Origin: Clavaria fumosa
Lineage: Eukaryota > Basidiomycota > Agaricomycetes > Agaricales > Clavariaceae
Reading direction: 5' to 3'
Assembly (NCBI GenBank): GCA_951802425.1
Contig: OX637795.1
Coordinates: 4,134,501-4,198,500 of the forward strand
DNA: 64,000 bases
The notes beneath the pieces were generated by a model. The model was given only the letters and a program-made list of their open reading frames with translations. It searched no databases and was not told where the DNA came from. This document shows positions 23,501 through 33,990 of this stretch, piece after piece; positions within the stretch are counted from its first letter, which is position 1; each line of letters begins with the position of its first letter. A program made the position numbers and the translations under genes.

Positions 23501-23611
23501 CTTTCCTGAGACACTATATTACACACCACCAGGACAATTGGACAACTTGGCTGCCTACAGCCGAGTTCTCCTATAATGACAAGGTGAACTCCACGACAGG
23601 GTATACCTAGA
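20552..23611 (+). pseudogene. gypsy-2 pol: protease, RT, RNase H, integrase
   Basis: The protease frame overlaps the end of gag and has LIDSGCTISIMD. It is followed by stops at 21080-21082, about 21262 and 21403, and a one-base frameshift near 21597-21612. RT plus RNase H is open for 447 codons (21613-22956). In it, MCNAPSQFQGMMNKAL and RNase H motifs (IECDASNYATS, YNKELMLIIRAF) are clear, but the first RT catalytic Asp is Asn (LLNVLWGF, codon 21733) and the Y-x-D-D motif is YIDN (codon 21931). Integrase continues after TGA (22954-22956) with zinc finger H-H-C-C, core WDIIGP, ISDRDRRF and a Glu in GQSERTNQE, plus another TGA near 23128. It ends at 23609-23611 after AEFSYND. The enzyme would be inactive. 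Confidence 0.88.
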
Positions 23612-24601
23612 CTTTGGGAGACACCCTTGGAAAAGGGAAATCTCAAAAAAGTCTACTGACATACCACATGTGGATAAACTCATCAGAGACTTATTAGAGG
23701 CTAGAGAAAAAGCTAGGCTTTCTCTCAAAAAGGCAGCAGAGCAAATGAAGCTCCAGGGCAAAAATGAATGGGTCCTGACAACATGGTCATGATGGGAAAC
23801 ATGCAGACAGCTGTTGACCGGGTGAGGGTGGAATTACACAAGTTGTTCAAGATAACAGACCAGGGTGAATTGTCATGGCTGTTGGGATTCAAGGTCAAGC
23901 GAGACAGAGCAGTGAGAACTATAGCATTAAACCAATGTGCTTACCTTGAGGTGCTCGCGAAATGCTTCGGTTTGGAGGATGGACACCCAGTCTACACCCC
24001 CATGGGCCATGGACCTGGGTGAGGTCTTGTCGAAGGATCAATGCCCCGCAGAGCTGATTAACATATCTTATCAGGAGGCCTGCGGTGGTGCGCTCTGGCC
24101 AGCGGTAATCATGCGGCCCAATATCCAGTTGGCAATCGGGATTTTCATCAGCAAACCTCGAATTGTCTTGACCCACCTTGACTGTCTTGACAAATTGGTC
24201 AAGACAGTCAAGAAAGTCAAGACATGTATTTTATCTTGGAGAGTGTTGTAGTCAAGGATATGCTAAGTAGTCAAGAGCTAATAAGATGGTCAAGACCAAT
24301 AAGAAAACAAGCAATAATTGTAGTCAAGAACTAATAAGATGGTCAAGACTAATAAAAAAATCAACACATGTATTTTATCTTGGAGAGTATTGTAGTCAAG
24401 GATATGCTAAGAAATCAAGAGCCAATAAGTTGGTCAAGACCAATAAGAAACAATTGTAGTCAAGAGCCAATAAGATGATCAAGACTAATTAGAAAACAAG
24501 CAGTAAAAAAGATGTCAAGAAGCTATCTCAAAAGCATGGTGATCAATGAACTTATTTACATAGTAGCTACAAAAGACATCAACATCAGCAAAACCTGAAT
24601 T

Positions 24602-24666
24602 GGACTTCAAAAGAAATTTCGACATAAGGTCACATGATCTATGTTGAACTTTGTTCAAAGTCCGAC
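24602..24666. repeat. Palindrome shared with element B
   Basis: Arms GGACTTCAAAAGAAATTTC / GAACTTTGTTCAAAGTCC flank a TCACATGATC-like centre. The same hairpin occurs at 46901-46967 in element B. It directly follows an internal CATCAGCAAAACCTGAA motif, so it may be the subterminal part of a nested family member. Confidence 0.7.
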
Positions 24667-24859
24667 CCCGCTTGTCAGTCGTGCCCACAACACTACTCTC
24701 ACATCCTCGATCTAACACCCCCCCACTCCTCTTCCTCTCCCTCTCTCTCTCTCTTTGTGTGACAACGAAAATGGCGGCAACGACCCCAGGTGACCTCCTC
24801 TGTCTTTCCCTCTGCTGACCCCAGGTAAGGAAATGGCAGGGGTAACGACAGCAGCGGTT

Positions 24860-26205
24860 GTTGACGATGACGGTGGCAGCAGCAGCAGCGGCAATGGACA
24901 GTGACGACGGCGGCAGCAGCAGCAACGGACGACGAGCGGCGGCAGCAGCAGACGGCGTTGACGGCGGCGGCAGCAGCGGGTGACGTGGACGGCGGTGGCA
25001 GCGGCAGTGGACAGCAGCAGCAGGAACAATGGACGACAACTCAGGTGATGCCGCCCCCTCTCTTTTTCTCCCTTTCTCATGACCCCAAATGCAGAAACGG
25101 CAGGCGGCAACGACGACAGTGGCAGCAGAAGCGGTCGACATTGGCAGCGGCAATGGACAGCGACGACGGTGGCGGCGGCAGCAATGGACGGCGGCGGCGG
25201 CAGCAGCAAAGCAGCGACAATGGTAGCGGCGGCACTAGCAGCGACAACGACGGTAGCAGCGGCACCAGCAGCGATGGTGGTGGCGGCGGCGGCGGCACCA
25301 GCAGCGACGGCGGTGGCAGCGGCGGAGGCAGCACCAGCAGTGAAGGCGGCGGCAGCGGCACCGGCTGCGATAACGGCGGCGGCAGTACCAGCAGTGATGG
25401 CGACAGCATCGGCACCAGCAGCAGCGGCGACGGCACCAGCAGCAGTGGCGGCGGTGCAGCGATGACGACGGGAGCGGTGGCACTAGCAGCGACGGCGGTG
25501 GCGGCAGTGGCGGCAGCACCAGCAGCAGCGGCGACGGCACCAGCAGCGATGGCGGTGGCGGCGGCACCAGCGGCGGCAGCGGCGGCGGCGCAGTGACAAT
25601 GACGGTAGCGGCGGCGGCGGTGGCAGCAGCAGCAGCGGCGACGGCACCAGCAGCAGCGGCGGTGGCGGCAGTACCAGCAGTGATGGCGGCAGCGGCAGCA
25701 CCAGCACCAGCAGCAGCGGCAGCGGCGCAGTGATGATGACGGTAGCGGCGGCGGCGGCGACGGCACCAGCGGCGGCGGCGGCGGCGGCGCCAACAGCGAT
25801 GGCGACGGCGGTACCAGCAGTGACGGCGGCAGCGGCAGCACAGCGATGACGACGGTAGCGGCAGCACTAGCAGCGACGGCGGTGGCGGCGGCAGCGGTGG
25901 CACCAACAGCAGCAGTGATGGCACCAGCAGCAGCGGCGATGGCACCAGCAGCGGCAGCGCGACCGCAGCGGCGGCGCAGCGCACAACAGCGGCAGCAGCG
26001 CACGACCGCAGCGGCGGCAGCAGTGCACGATGGCAGCAGCGCACGACAGCAGCGGCAGCAGCGCACGACAGCAGCGGCAGCAGCGCACGACAGCAGTGGC
26101 AGCAGCGCACAACAGCAGTGGCAGCAGCGCACAATGGCGGCGGCGGCGGCATCAGCACACGATGGCAGCGGTAGCAGCGCACGACGGCGGCGGCAGCAGC
26201 AGAAC
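24860..26205. repeat. GC-rich imperfect trinucleotide tract (GGC/CAG/GAC)
   Basis: About 1.3 kb of degenerate GGC-, AGC- and GAC-type triplets. All frames on both strands are long and open, giving poly-Ser/Gly, poly-Ala or poly-Arg/Cys translations, which is expected from triplet repeats and is not evidence of a gene. Confidence 0.9.
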
Positions 26206-26998
26206 CATTGTCTTGACCCCTTATCACATCTTGTACACTTGATTACTTTGTACACTTGATTGTTCTTGAATCAAGAACTTTAACTTGTATAAGTAGGTTT
26301 GTTTTGCGTTTTCAAGACGGAGTTCTTGACCAAAAAAGTTCTTGATCTGTCTTGACCACTAAGGTCAAGACAGATCAAGCTGGGTCAAGACATTTTGAGG
26401 TTTCCTGATGTTATTGCAATTCACAATGAACCCTGCGTGCACTCACTGGGAAGCTTTGAAGCGGTTAATCAAATACCTAAGCACCACCAAAGACCTGTGG
26501 CTTACCTTGGGAGGCACTGGGACAATGCCGGAAGTGTTCTCTGATGCAGATTGGGCGTCGCAACCGGATCGGCACTTGATATCGGGTTTTGTCATTCAAA
26601 TTGGGCATGGCACAGTCAGTTGGTCGTCCAAAAGGCAGACCTTGGTTGCGCAATCGAGTATGGAAGTGGAGTACATCATGGCTGCGACAGCTGCAAGGGA
26701 GATTTTCTGGCTGAGGAGTTTTCTCACCAAGGTGGGAGTCAGCGAACCAGGGGCAACCAGGCTGTGGCTTGACAACATGTCAATGATCACCATAACAAAG
26801 AATAACAAGTTCCATGCATGCACCAAACATATCGAAATCCAGCACCATTTCATTTGTGAAGCAGTCGAGAGTGGAACAATAGTGTGGAATATGTGCTGAC
26901 AGGAGAGAATGTGGCCAACGGCCTGACGAAGCCACTTCCATGCCCTGCATTTGAGGTCTTCATTAGGGAACTTGCACTTCTGCCCGTTTGAGAGGGAG

Positions 26999-27230
26999 TG
27001 TTGGTAATCACCCAGACAGATTATGTAATGATGCACTCTATTTGGGAACAACCAGAACTCTGCCACAGCTCAGTCTTTGTTAGGAGAATGTACCAATAGT
27101 ACTCTATGCCATATGTAGCTGTTCCTTCCACCTTAGGTTTTCAAGAAATGTGTCTCATTGGTCTATAAACATGGCCCTCTACTCTACATCTGTTCTATGT
27201 AACAATACTCATGGAAACCAATCAGATTTT
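26999..27230 (+). repeat. 3' LTR of copia-2 (right end approximate)
   Basis: It starts TGTTGGTAATC right after the polypurine tract. The right end is guessed near AATCAGATTTTAAC. No 5' copy is in the window for comparison. Confidence 0.5.
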
Positions 27231-28985
27231 AACCTAGTTGGGTGAATAAGAATAGAAGGATAGTACTTAGAGGGAAAGAAAAGGCTCTATAGCAAGAACA
27301 AAGGACCACTCAAAGAAGCGGCTTATACCATTGGATTCCCACTTGCCTATTACACTTAGATCCATAATGCAAGCCAGGGGAACCATTACATAACTATTAA
27401 ATCTAGTTCTAGTGTTATGGAAGCCTATATCTAAGTATTATCGAAATTACACTAGGAATACTTCCTAATTTGGAGATCTGAATAGACAGAAATGTGGAGA
27501 CGTGTTAGAGGGTCATACCCGCGAGTTTACGAGAGGAGCGGAGCGTTTTCGGCTTCGCTACAGGGTCACAAAGTCGCCAGCATCGGTCTAGCAACACTCT
27601 GGTGTTGTGGGGCAGCCCGATCATGATCGGACCTTGATCTGGCAATCAAGAACCAACAGGTCGGCTGGATTCTCACAAAGGCAGGGGCAGCGATCGGCGC
27701 TGATGGCCGACACTGCCGCATTGCCAAATAAGGAGTACTCCTTGTGAGCAGGCTGCATGCTTGTGACCTTTGTGCGCAGTCCCTCAGCCCTTCCCTCATC
27801 TCCCATTGTACTAGAGTGGTACTAGTATATATTTGGCATGGAATAGGGTTGAAACATATACTAAATAGGGCTAATACTTAATTAAGATTAGTCTGGGGGA
27901 GATAAGAGGAAACAAAGGGAATATAGATGAAGGGATGATGTGATCGAGACAGGGAACACTGTGGGGCATCGCAGAAGCGAGTGGGGACGGCTGTGGGGCC
28001 TCCCCTACAATCCCCGACGATTACAAACAAAGAAATGACTCATGATGAGTCATTATGATTATTTTTAGAATAATCTGGACCTTCGAAATGAAATATCTCA
28101 ATAGGGAAATGAGATAAAATTGTGATCTAGCCTGATATGTAAACCCACTGAATTCTCCTTATTTTAGAATACTTAAATGGTAGTTTTGGTATACTATTTA
28201 AGGAGCTATGCTGTATACTTCCAAATGTAGTAGATAGATGAAATTGAGTATAAATAGCTGCCGGAACTTCATGTTCCAGGCACCATTAAGTACCCACATA
28301 TTGTCTGAATCATCCCTAAAAGGGACTAAGTCTAAGTCTAGCCCAGTAAGGAGCTAAGGACATATTTAATGATTTTAATATCTGGAGGTACCTATCCTTG
28401 GGACTGCCACCCTGTGCCGGCTCCCCTTGGCATGGTAAGTATTGAACAAGATATGAATATTTTAGTATGTTGTACAAGGTACTGTACTGTACATGAGTAC
28501 TACTGTGTTCATAAGTGTGTGATATCTGTGGACTGGTCAGCTATTGAGCTATGGTACTGACCTGTGGGCTACCACTAGGTTGGGGTGGACTCATAGGGGT
28601 CAGTAGCTAAGGCCATAGGTTATCAATGCTTAGGTTACTGAAATAATAATATCAGCCCAAAGCAATACCTTGCTGAATGGACTAGCTATAGTACATTTGG
28701 CAGGAAGGTGTGGAACTGGGTAACCTACTAGTCCTGTAGGTTAGACTATGAATAGATTGGGAAAGAGTTTGAGTCAGTCTGACTCCTGATGACTCAATTC
28801 TATTTATAGGCAGTACCAGAACCATAACAGTCTTACATTTGACTGGGCTGTGAGTAATTTCCTTTTTCACACTGTACTAGTACTTTTCTGATGCCCTAAG
28901 ATAGAACGGACTATCCCTAGGTACTACTGCAATGCAACAGTCTTAAATTTGACTGGGCTAATGGACTATCCCTAGTTTTCCAATA
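27231..28985. other. Unclassified repeat-like sequence
   Basis: No coding frame is supported. There is a TATA-like GTATAAATAG near 28249 followed by short GGAACTTCATGTTCC palindromes, which would fit a retrotransposon promoter. A perfect palindrome at 28034-28054 contains two inverted TGACTCA words. A short direct duplication (ACAGTCTTA.ATTTGACTGGGCT and GGACTATCCCTAG) lies between 28828 and 28975. No element ends could be paired. Confidence 0.35.
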
Positions 28986-29213
28986 GCTCATGCAAGCCAC
29001 AAAGCTGCTCTGACAGATGCAATCAATGCAGCATCTCAGTTGAAGGCAATCTGGAAAGCAGTGGAAGTGCTACAAATGCAGGCAACTGTTGCAAACATGA
29101 GGCTTCAAGATGCTAGTCGTCGGGTTGGTGCAGTCCGCAGTGCCTTGCATGCTTTGGGCATTCCAGAGGTGTCACTGAGTGACAACAAGGATGGTGACAA
29201 GAATGACGTCTAG
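28986..29213 (+). CDS. Unrecognised Ala-rich helical ORF fragment
   Basis: The frame reads AHASHKAALTDAINAASQLK and ends ...GIPEVSLSDNKDGDKNDV with TAG at 29211-29213, 75 codons. A possible splice acceptor (CAATAG) lies immediately upstream, so this may be a last exon. The sequence looks alpha-helical (Ala, Gln, Arg, Val rich). No family is recognised. It lies tail-to-tail with the KDZ transposase remnant (29560-30316), so it could be a partner ORF of that transposon, but this is inference from position. Confidence 0.35.
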   Translation, partial: AHASHKAALTDAINAASQLKAIWKAVEVLQMQATVANMRLQDASRRVGAVRSALHALGIPEVSLSDNKDGDKNDV

Positions 29214-29559
29214 CAGTATGATGCCCATGATGTAGTTGCTGATCACTTTGATTATCACTCCACTTGTTGAACCTGCCTTACATTCTAGATGCTTGTGCTA
29301 CTTGAGTTTATACCTTGTTTGTTCGTGTATGTATAACTGCCAAATTAGCAGTACAAATCAGTCAAATTGGCTACAAGAAAAACACAATAATCACAGCAGC
29401 AAGACTGATCATATGTAAAGCAAGACTGATCTGCGCCACTCCATTTCCCATACACTGTGAATCTTAAATTAGGTGTGCTCTTCGAAATGTCAGCAAAGAC
29501 ACACCACAACCACTGGGAGTGTGGAGAGTGAGACATCTTTGAGCAAAGCACCTGCTATC

Positions 29560-30316
29560 TTCGCAGCGAACTGAGGAGTAAGGCCCCACCAATGTTTTTG
29601 CAGTTCAATCTCCAATGTTGAACCTGGAAGGTAGTGTTCCATAAATTAGGTCTGAGATGAAATTTACTGGGTAAATTTCCCCTGGGGTGTCTGGGCAGGC
29701 CAAATTTACCCAGGTAAATGATGGTAAATTCAACCCATTCAGTCAAAATCCCCCAATAGAAATGGGACACTGGATGGTGAATATCCACCAGTTCACTTGG
29801 ACCAGTGGAGTCTGGTGAAAATATCCAGATTGTGCATGGGTAATGCGTCTGGTGGAGGGTAATCCTTTGCCTGAAAGAAGGCTACTGTCCATTTCATCTC
29901 ATGTTTTAGCAAGTTGACCTCTTCATCCCATCTCTGAAATCGTGCACTTGCTCTCAACCAGTTGACTCTATAGACTAATCAAAGTTGCTAGATGTTTCAT
30001 GCATATTAATAATTTGTCACTTACATTCCTTCATTTGCTCACTCTGCTCTTGTCCTTCCACATTGACATCCAATCTCCAAAACCATGCTAGTTTGTCTGA
30101 TCATTGTCCAAACCTATTTTCTTCTATGATATCACCTGGCATCTTCAAGTCTTCCTTGGTGATGTCATTGAACATTGGCTCTGCAACACCCAGTCTGCAT
30201 AAAGCAGACTCAGCCTGTCTATAATCTTGGACTGCCTGCTGGACTCTTGACATCTGCTTCACTTGGCTCCATGCTCGTGTCGAAGTCTTCTGACTGCGAG
30301 CATTTCGGACCTAAAT
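29560..30316 (-). pseudogene. KDZ (Kyakuja-Dileera-Zisupton) transposase, C-terminal fragment
   Basis: Minus strand, two exons. The first (30311-30025) reads ARSQKTSTRAWSQVKQMS, DYRQAESALCRLG, then after a stop and frameshift AWFWRLDVNVEGQEQ. A 57-nt intron (30024-29968, GTAAGT..TAG) follows. The second exon reads VNWLRASARFQRWDEEVNLL and HEMKWTVAFF. This succession (R..AWS-V, WFW, R-V-x-W-L-R-A-x-A-R-x-x-R-W-x-E-E, E-M-x-W-T) matches the C-terminal part of KDZ transposases common in basidiomycetes. A stop follows HWSK, and an insertion of about 140 bp rich in GGTAAATTTACC separates a further piece near 29560-29620. The catalytic core is not present. Confidence 0.65.
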
Positions 30317-30706
30317 AGCAGTTAGATCATAAATGACAGTCAGTGGAGCTAAAACATACATTTGCCCTTTTTTTTTTTCCTCATTTATACTCCTATTGGG
30401 CTTTGTCCTATGTTAGAGTAGTCTACAAATGTATCTGTCTAGGTTACTGTGTTATGAATGGCTGGGTCATGTAGTATGTCATGATGTTGCCTCTCTGAGT
30501 GGTACATGTGTAAATAAAAAGGGGGCAGAGCCGGGTGCATTAAGAAACCCTCAGTGTGAAGGAAAAAGCTACTGGGTGCCATTCGAACGCTACGTACTGT
30601 GCTGGTGAGGGTTGGGGTGAGGTGAGGCGGGCGGGCGAGGGTGGTTTGGCGTGGTGTTTGGTGGGGGTGTGTGGTTCGTGTCCTGTCTAGTGGGTCGCTT
30701 CGTGAG

Positions 30707-30883
30707 TCATGCGTCTTGTTGTCTTGCGTCCTTGTTTGCTGCCTGTTTTATAGCTGCTTTGCATCTTGGGATAGGTGGAGTGCTCTTGGGAGTTCTCTTG
30801 CAGGGCTTGAGTTTCTGCGTGCTGCGTGCTGCGTCTTTGGTGGCTTCATCCACTAGTTCGTTCCCCTCGATGAGGCATCCATG
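30707..30883 (-). pseudogene. RNase H domain fragment
   Basis: The minus frame has HGCLIEGNELVDEATKDAAR followed by a Lys/Pro-rich tail. This is the H-x-G-(I/V)-x-G-N-E-x-(V/A)-D-E motif near the end of RNase H domains carried by non-LTR retrotransposons and by stand-alone fungal RNase H-like genes. The rest of the domain is missing because the foldback at 30886-31580 interrupts it two bases upstream. The sequence right of the foldback does not obviously continue the domain. Confidence 0.5.
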
Positions 30884-30885
30884 TA

Positions 30886-31580
30886 GCCCCATTGTAATGT
30901 ATCCAGTAAATTCCACCCAGATGTGTTATGATGTTTCCTCCCACTTTACACACTGAGAGCACATTATAATGCCACTGCCTGTCACCTATAAATGCCTCTT
31001 GCTTGAGATGGCATTATAATGCCCATGTCATTATAGGCCCTGAGGCCATTATAATGCCCATGTCATTAAAGGCCCTGAGGCCATTATAATGCACACCCTC
31101 TGGCACAATGACATTACAATAAGCTAGCTTGAGATGGCATTATAATGCCCATGTCATTGAAGACCCTGAGGCCATTATAATGCCCATGACATTAAAGGCC
31201 CTGAGGCTGTTATAATGCCCATGTCATTAAAGGCCCTGAGGCCATTACAATGCACACCCTCTGGCACAATGTGTTTGAGCTTATGATGAATGTTTGTCTT
31301 TGTTTGAGCTTATTGTAATGTCATTGTGCCAGAGGGTGTGCATTGTAATGGCCTCAGGGCCTTCAATGACATGGCATTATAATGGCCTCAGGGCCTTTAA
31401 TGACATGGGCATTATAATGGCCTCAGGGCCTATAATGACATGGGCATTATAATGCCATCTCAAGCAAGAGGCATTTATAGGTGACAGGCAGTGGCATTAT
31501 AATGTGCTCTCAGTGTGTAAAGTGGGAGGAAACATCATAACACATCTGGGTGGAATTTACTGGATACATTACAATGGGGC
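30886..31580. mobile_element. Foldback element, 695 bp, TA flanks
   Basis: Long inverted arms start GCCCCATTGTAATGTATCC and end in the reverse complement; TA lies at 30884-30885 and 31581-31582, consistent with Tc1/mariner-type target duplication. Inside are about eight copies of a roughly 40-bp word containing GGCCCTGAGGCCATTATAATG in alternating orientation. No coding capacity. It interrupts an RNase H fragment. Confidence 0.8.
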
Positions 31581-31582
31581 TA

Positions 31583-31850
31583 CAGGGACTGTTGGCTGGT
31601 GGCAACGGAGGGGAGGGGTGGTGGCGGCAGGCAGGAAGTAGCATCTACATAGCTCTACACAGAAATGCATGCATCTACATGGTTCTACCTAGAGAGGCCA
31701 CTATCTATGTAGTTCTATGTAGACCAGGAAGTTGTCTATGGGTTCTACAGGATTCTACAGGTCTATGTAGATCTACACAGCACTGCTGCAGTCTACTGTA
31801 GAACTGACCCCAGTTTGCTGATGTAGTACGTCTGCCCCCTCTCTAAGAAC
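31583..31850. repeat. Copy of a dispersed repeat rich in TCTACATAGA words
   Basis: A segment with GGCAGGCAGGAAGT, several CTACATAGNNCTAC words and CTGCAGTCTACTGTAG. A shorter related copy is at 44935-45080. Termini could not be set. Confidence 0.5.
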
Positions 31851-31983
31851 ACTTTTTTTACTTATATACAGTTGCTATCACCTCTTCTCAGCCTTTATAC
31901 TCGTCCCAACACCCTCTCTGACGTCCTCTTAGCGACTACTATCTTCTTCGACATATCTTGACATCTTACTTTCAATTTGGTCC

Positions 31984-32988
31984 ATGACCCAGAATGTGGA
32001 AGACATCCATGCTCGAGCTGCACTTCTTCAAGTGGCAGCTGATGAGTATACTACAGGAGGACTGCGCTTTGAGGAATTCATTGAGAAAATCCGTTCGAGT
32101 GGTGCAACGGCTGAAGAAGCAGAAGATTACCTCTCCCAAGCTCAATCTAGAATTGATCAAGGGACTTCGGAGTCTCAGCCAGGTAGAGGGAGAGGTGGAA
32201 TGGTCAAGCGAAATACGGTCCAAGCAGGTGCTGGACCTGATTCAGCTACGGCCCAAGAAACTGGTGTTGAGCCTGGGACTGGCCCAAGCGCAGGAGGGAA
32301 TACCGCTAGGAGGGCATTGGGTCCTTCAGGACCCATCTCGAATCCCGTCAGCGGCCAGGTCCCAGAAACTCATGATCCTGAAATCCCTAATGTTGATTCG
32401 AGTGGTGATGTCGGAGTCGCTACTGAAGCTGCTGCATGGGCAGTTCTGCAGGCAAGATATAGGCCCGTCTTGGGAAGGATCTCAATCTGCAAAGATTCGG
32501 TGACTCTCCTCAGTGATTTCACTTCTTCTGGAGGGAGGGGTCCTTTTGAGCTTGGTCTATCAGCAAATATCCTCGCAAATGCCCCGCATCTTGAGAAACT
32601 TCTCTCGGTGGATCTCGACTCGAGTATTAAAGAAACGTACCATCTGCGAAAATTCTTCGACTCTGACAGAGTCCGAGATGAAGTTGTCGAGGTACTGCAG
32701 ACGCAGCAGCTCGAAGAGCCTCTCCTGAAAACAATCTGGCGGGACATCATACAGGACAAAATGGTGCCTTTTGATAAGATCAATGGGTGTTTTGATAGAG
32801 GATATGATTTCTCGGATGCACCACATGATGTTGGAGGTGGTTACTCACTTGTCAAGGCCGAGAGTGTTCCCTCGAAGAAAGCTGTTCGATCTGAGGCTGA
32901 ATGGATTCGTTGCTACGATGCGTGGGCTTCTGGAGTTCTTCTCGTCTATCCTCATCGGTCTGGAGAGCTGGGGGAGTTCAGGTGGATT
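31984..32988 (+). pseudogene. DIRS-like/tyrosine-recombinase element ORF1 (gag-like), 3' truncated
   Basis: The frame opens at ATG 31984 (MTQNVEDIHARAALLQVAAD) and continues for about 335 codons until a transposon end at 32989. The N-terminus (FEEFIEKIRSSGATAEEAEDYL) and the C-terminal motif EWIRCYDAWASGVLLVYPHRSGELGEFRW resemble ORF1 proteins I recall from DIRS-like elements of mushrooms, whose motif has W-x(2)-A and YPHR-x-x-EL. A flexible Gly/Pro/Ser segment lies between residues 60 and 135. The family normally continues into a zinc-finger region, which is cut off. The frame carries no internal stop, so the truncation may be recent. No RT or recombinase of the same element is in the window. 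Function: probable nucleocapsid-type protein. Confidence 0.5.
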
Positions 32989-33114
32989 CATCAGGGAAAA
33001 CCTACTTCCATAATTAGCAATATCAATGATAATAAGTACTAATTAGAGGTAATTATTGTGACTCATAATTATTAACAATCAGATCAGTCCCTTGATAATG
33101 TCCATATAATAATG

Positions 33115-33290
33115 TGAATTATCACTAATTATCCCCAGTTATCACCAATTATCACTAGATTATCACTAAATTATCCTTGATTATCACCAATTATCACTAA
33201 ATTATCCCTGATTTATCACCAATTATCACTAAATTATCCCTGATTATCACCAATTGTCACCAAATTATCCCAAATTAGTCATAATTATCA
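33115..33290. repeat. AT-rich tandem repeat, about 30-bp unit
   Basis: Five to six degenerate copies built on ATTATCACCAATTATCACTAA. Subterminal location just inside the CATCAG end at 32989. Confidence 0.8.
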
Positions 33291-33426
33291 GTGATTAGAA
33301 ATATCAAGCACCATATGAAATTGATCAAGAATCATAAGATTGCAGCAGTAATAACAGTAAGGGCCTACAGGCATCACAACAGTAATTACAGTCATGTAAG
33401 AAGAGAGCTAAGAGTCCAACAAGATG

Positions 33427-33478
33427 GGCAGAGGCAGAGGCAGAGGCAGAGGCAGAGGCAGAGGCAGAGGCAGAGGGA
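33427..33478. repeat. (GGCAGA)n hexanucleotide microsatellite
   Basis: About eight uninterrupted GGCAGA units. Confidence 0.95.
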
Positions 33479-33479
33479 G

Positions 33480-33990
33480 GATGGTGGGGAGTGGGGAGTG
33501 GGGCAGCAGAGCAACAGGGTGGCAGGGCAGTGGGGCAGGGTGGAATGGCGGTGGGGCAGGGCAACGAGGAAGCACGGCAGCACGACAGCAGGGCGGTGAG
33601 GCAGGGCAACGGGCAGGGCAACGGGGCGGCGCGGGGGCGGCAGGACAACGAGGCGGCGCGGGGGCGGCAGGGCAACGGGGTGGCGCAGGGGCAGCGTGGC
33701 AACGGGGCGGAGCGGGGGCGGCAGGGCGGGGCCAGTGGGGCGGCGGAGCAGCGGGCCAGTGAGGCGACGGGGCAGCGGGGTAGGCAGCAGGGTGGCAGGG
33801 TGGCAGGCCAGAGGAGGTGGCAAAATTGCTGTGTGCGGGGCAGTGGGCAGTGATGAGGCAACAACAAAGCAGCACAGTGAGGCAAGAGGGCAAGGCAGTG
33901 GAGGCACAAGGGAGGCGGTGGCAAGGGGAGGGCAGCAAGCAGCGAGGCAGCAAGGTAGAGAGGCAGAGGTGGTGACGACGATGCGAGAAA
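33480..33990. repeat. Purine-rich GGCAGGGCAACGGGGCGGC-type minisatellite
   Basis: Degenerate short units of GGGGC(A/G)G, CAACGGGG and GGCAGGG. Long frames on both strands result from base composition. Confidence 0.8.

Larger units (their letters stand above)
16408..23765 (+). mobile_element. Second gypsy-type retrotransposon (gypsy-2), truncated at both junctions
   Basis: The left part (about 16430-17160) looks like an LTR with a TATA-like TATAAGTAG near 17058, followed by leader sequence. Gag lies at 19500-20570, protease at about 20990, RT/RNase H at 21613-22956 and integrase at 22957-23611. After 23765 the sequence switches abruptly to copia coding sequence, so the 3' LTR is missing. Gypsy-1 abuts on the left without a recognisable target duplication. 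Confidence 0.75.
24146..26410. mobile_element. CATCAG-terminus TIR element A, 2265 bp, TT target duplication
   Basis: Ends are inverted copies: left CATCAGCAAACCTCGAATTG, right (reverse complement) CATCAGGAAACCTCAAAATG, both followed by TCTTGACCC. TT is duplicated at 24144-24145 and 26411-26412. Removal with one TT restores copia-2 RNase H in frame (LAIGILLQFTMNP), which fixes the ends exactly. No transposase is encoded. The interior has a degenerate roughly 136-bp tandem repeat (24226-24445), a second CATCAGCAAAACCTGAA motif at 24583, a palindrome (24602-24666) and a long GC-rich trinucleotide tract (about 24860-26205). Confidence 0.88.
23768..26991 (+). pseudogene. copia-2 RT C-terminus and RNase H, interrupted
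   Basis: Exposed motifs: VRVELHKLFKITDQGELSWL and GFKVKRDRAVRTIALNQCAY (RT thumb), then after a frameshift near 24015 EVLSKDQCP and RPNIQLAIG. The frame continues across the 2.27-kb insertion as LLQFTMNPACTHWEALKRLI, then RNase H (FSDADWASQPD, WLDNMSMITITKN). A final frameshift near 26885 leads to GENVANGLTKPLP and a stop at 26989-26991, immediately before the polypurine tract. The RT palm with its catalytic site and everything upstream is missing. The order RT then RNase H at the extreme 3' end is diagnostic for copia. Confidence 0.85.
23766..27230 (+). mobile_element. 5'-truncated copia element (copia-2) with 3' LTR
   Basis: It begins inside the RT domain directly after gypsy-2 sequence, continues through RNase H and ends with a polypurine tract GAGAGGGAG (26990-26998) and an LTR starting TGTTGGTAATCACC at 26999. 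It is split by the CATCAG element at 24146-26410. The LTR's right end is uncertain (about 27230). Confidence 0.75.

Noticed and set aside
24515..26259. Many overlapping long ORFs (up to 392 codons) on both strands
   Set aside because: They lie in imperfect trinucleotide repeats; translations are Ser/Gly, Ala or Arg/Cys runs and every frame is open.
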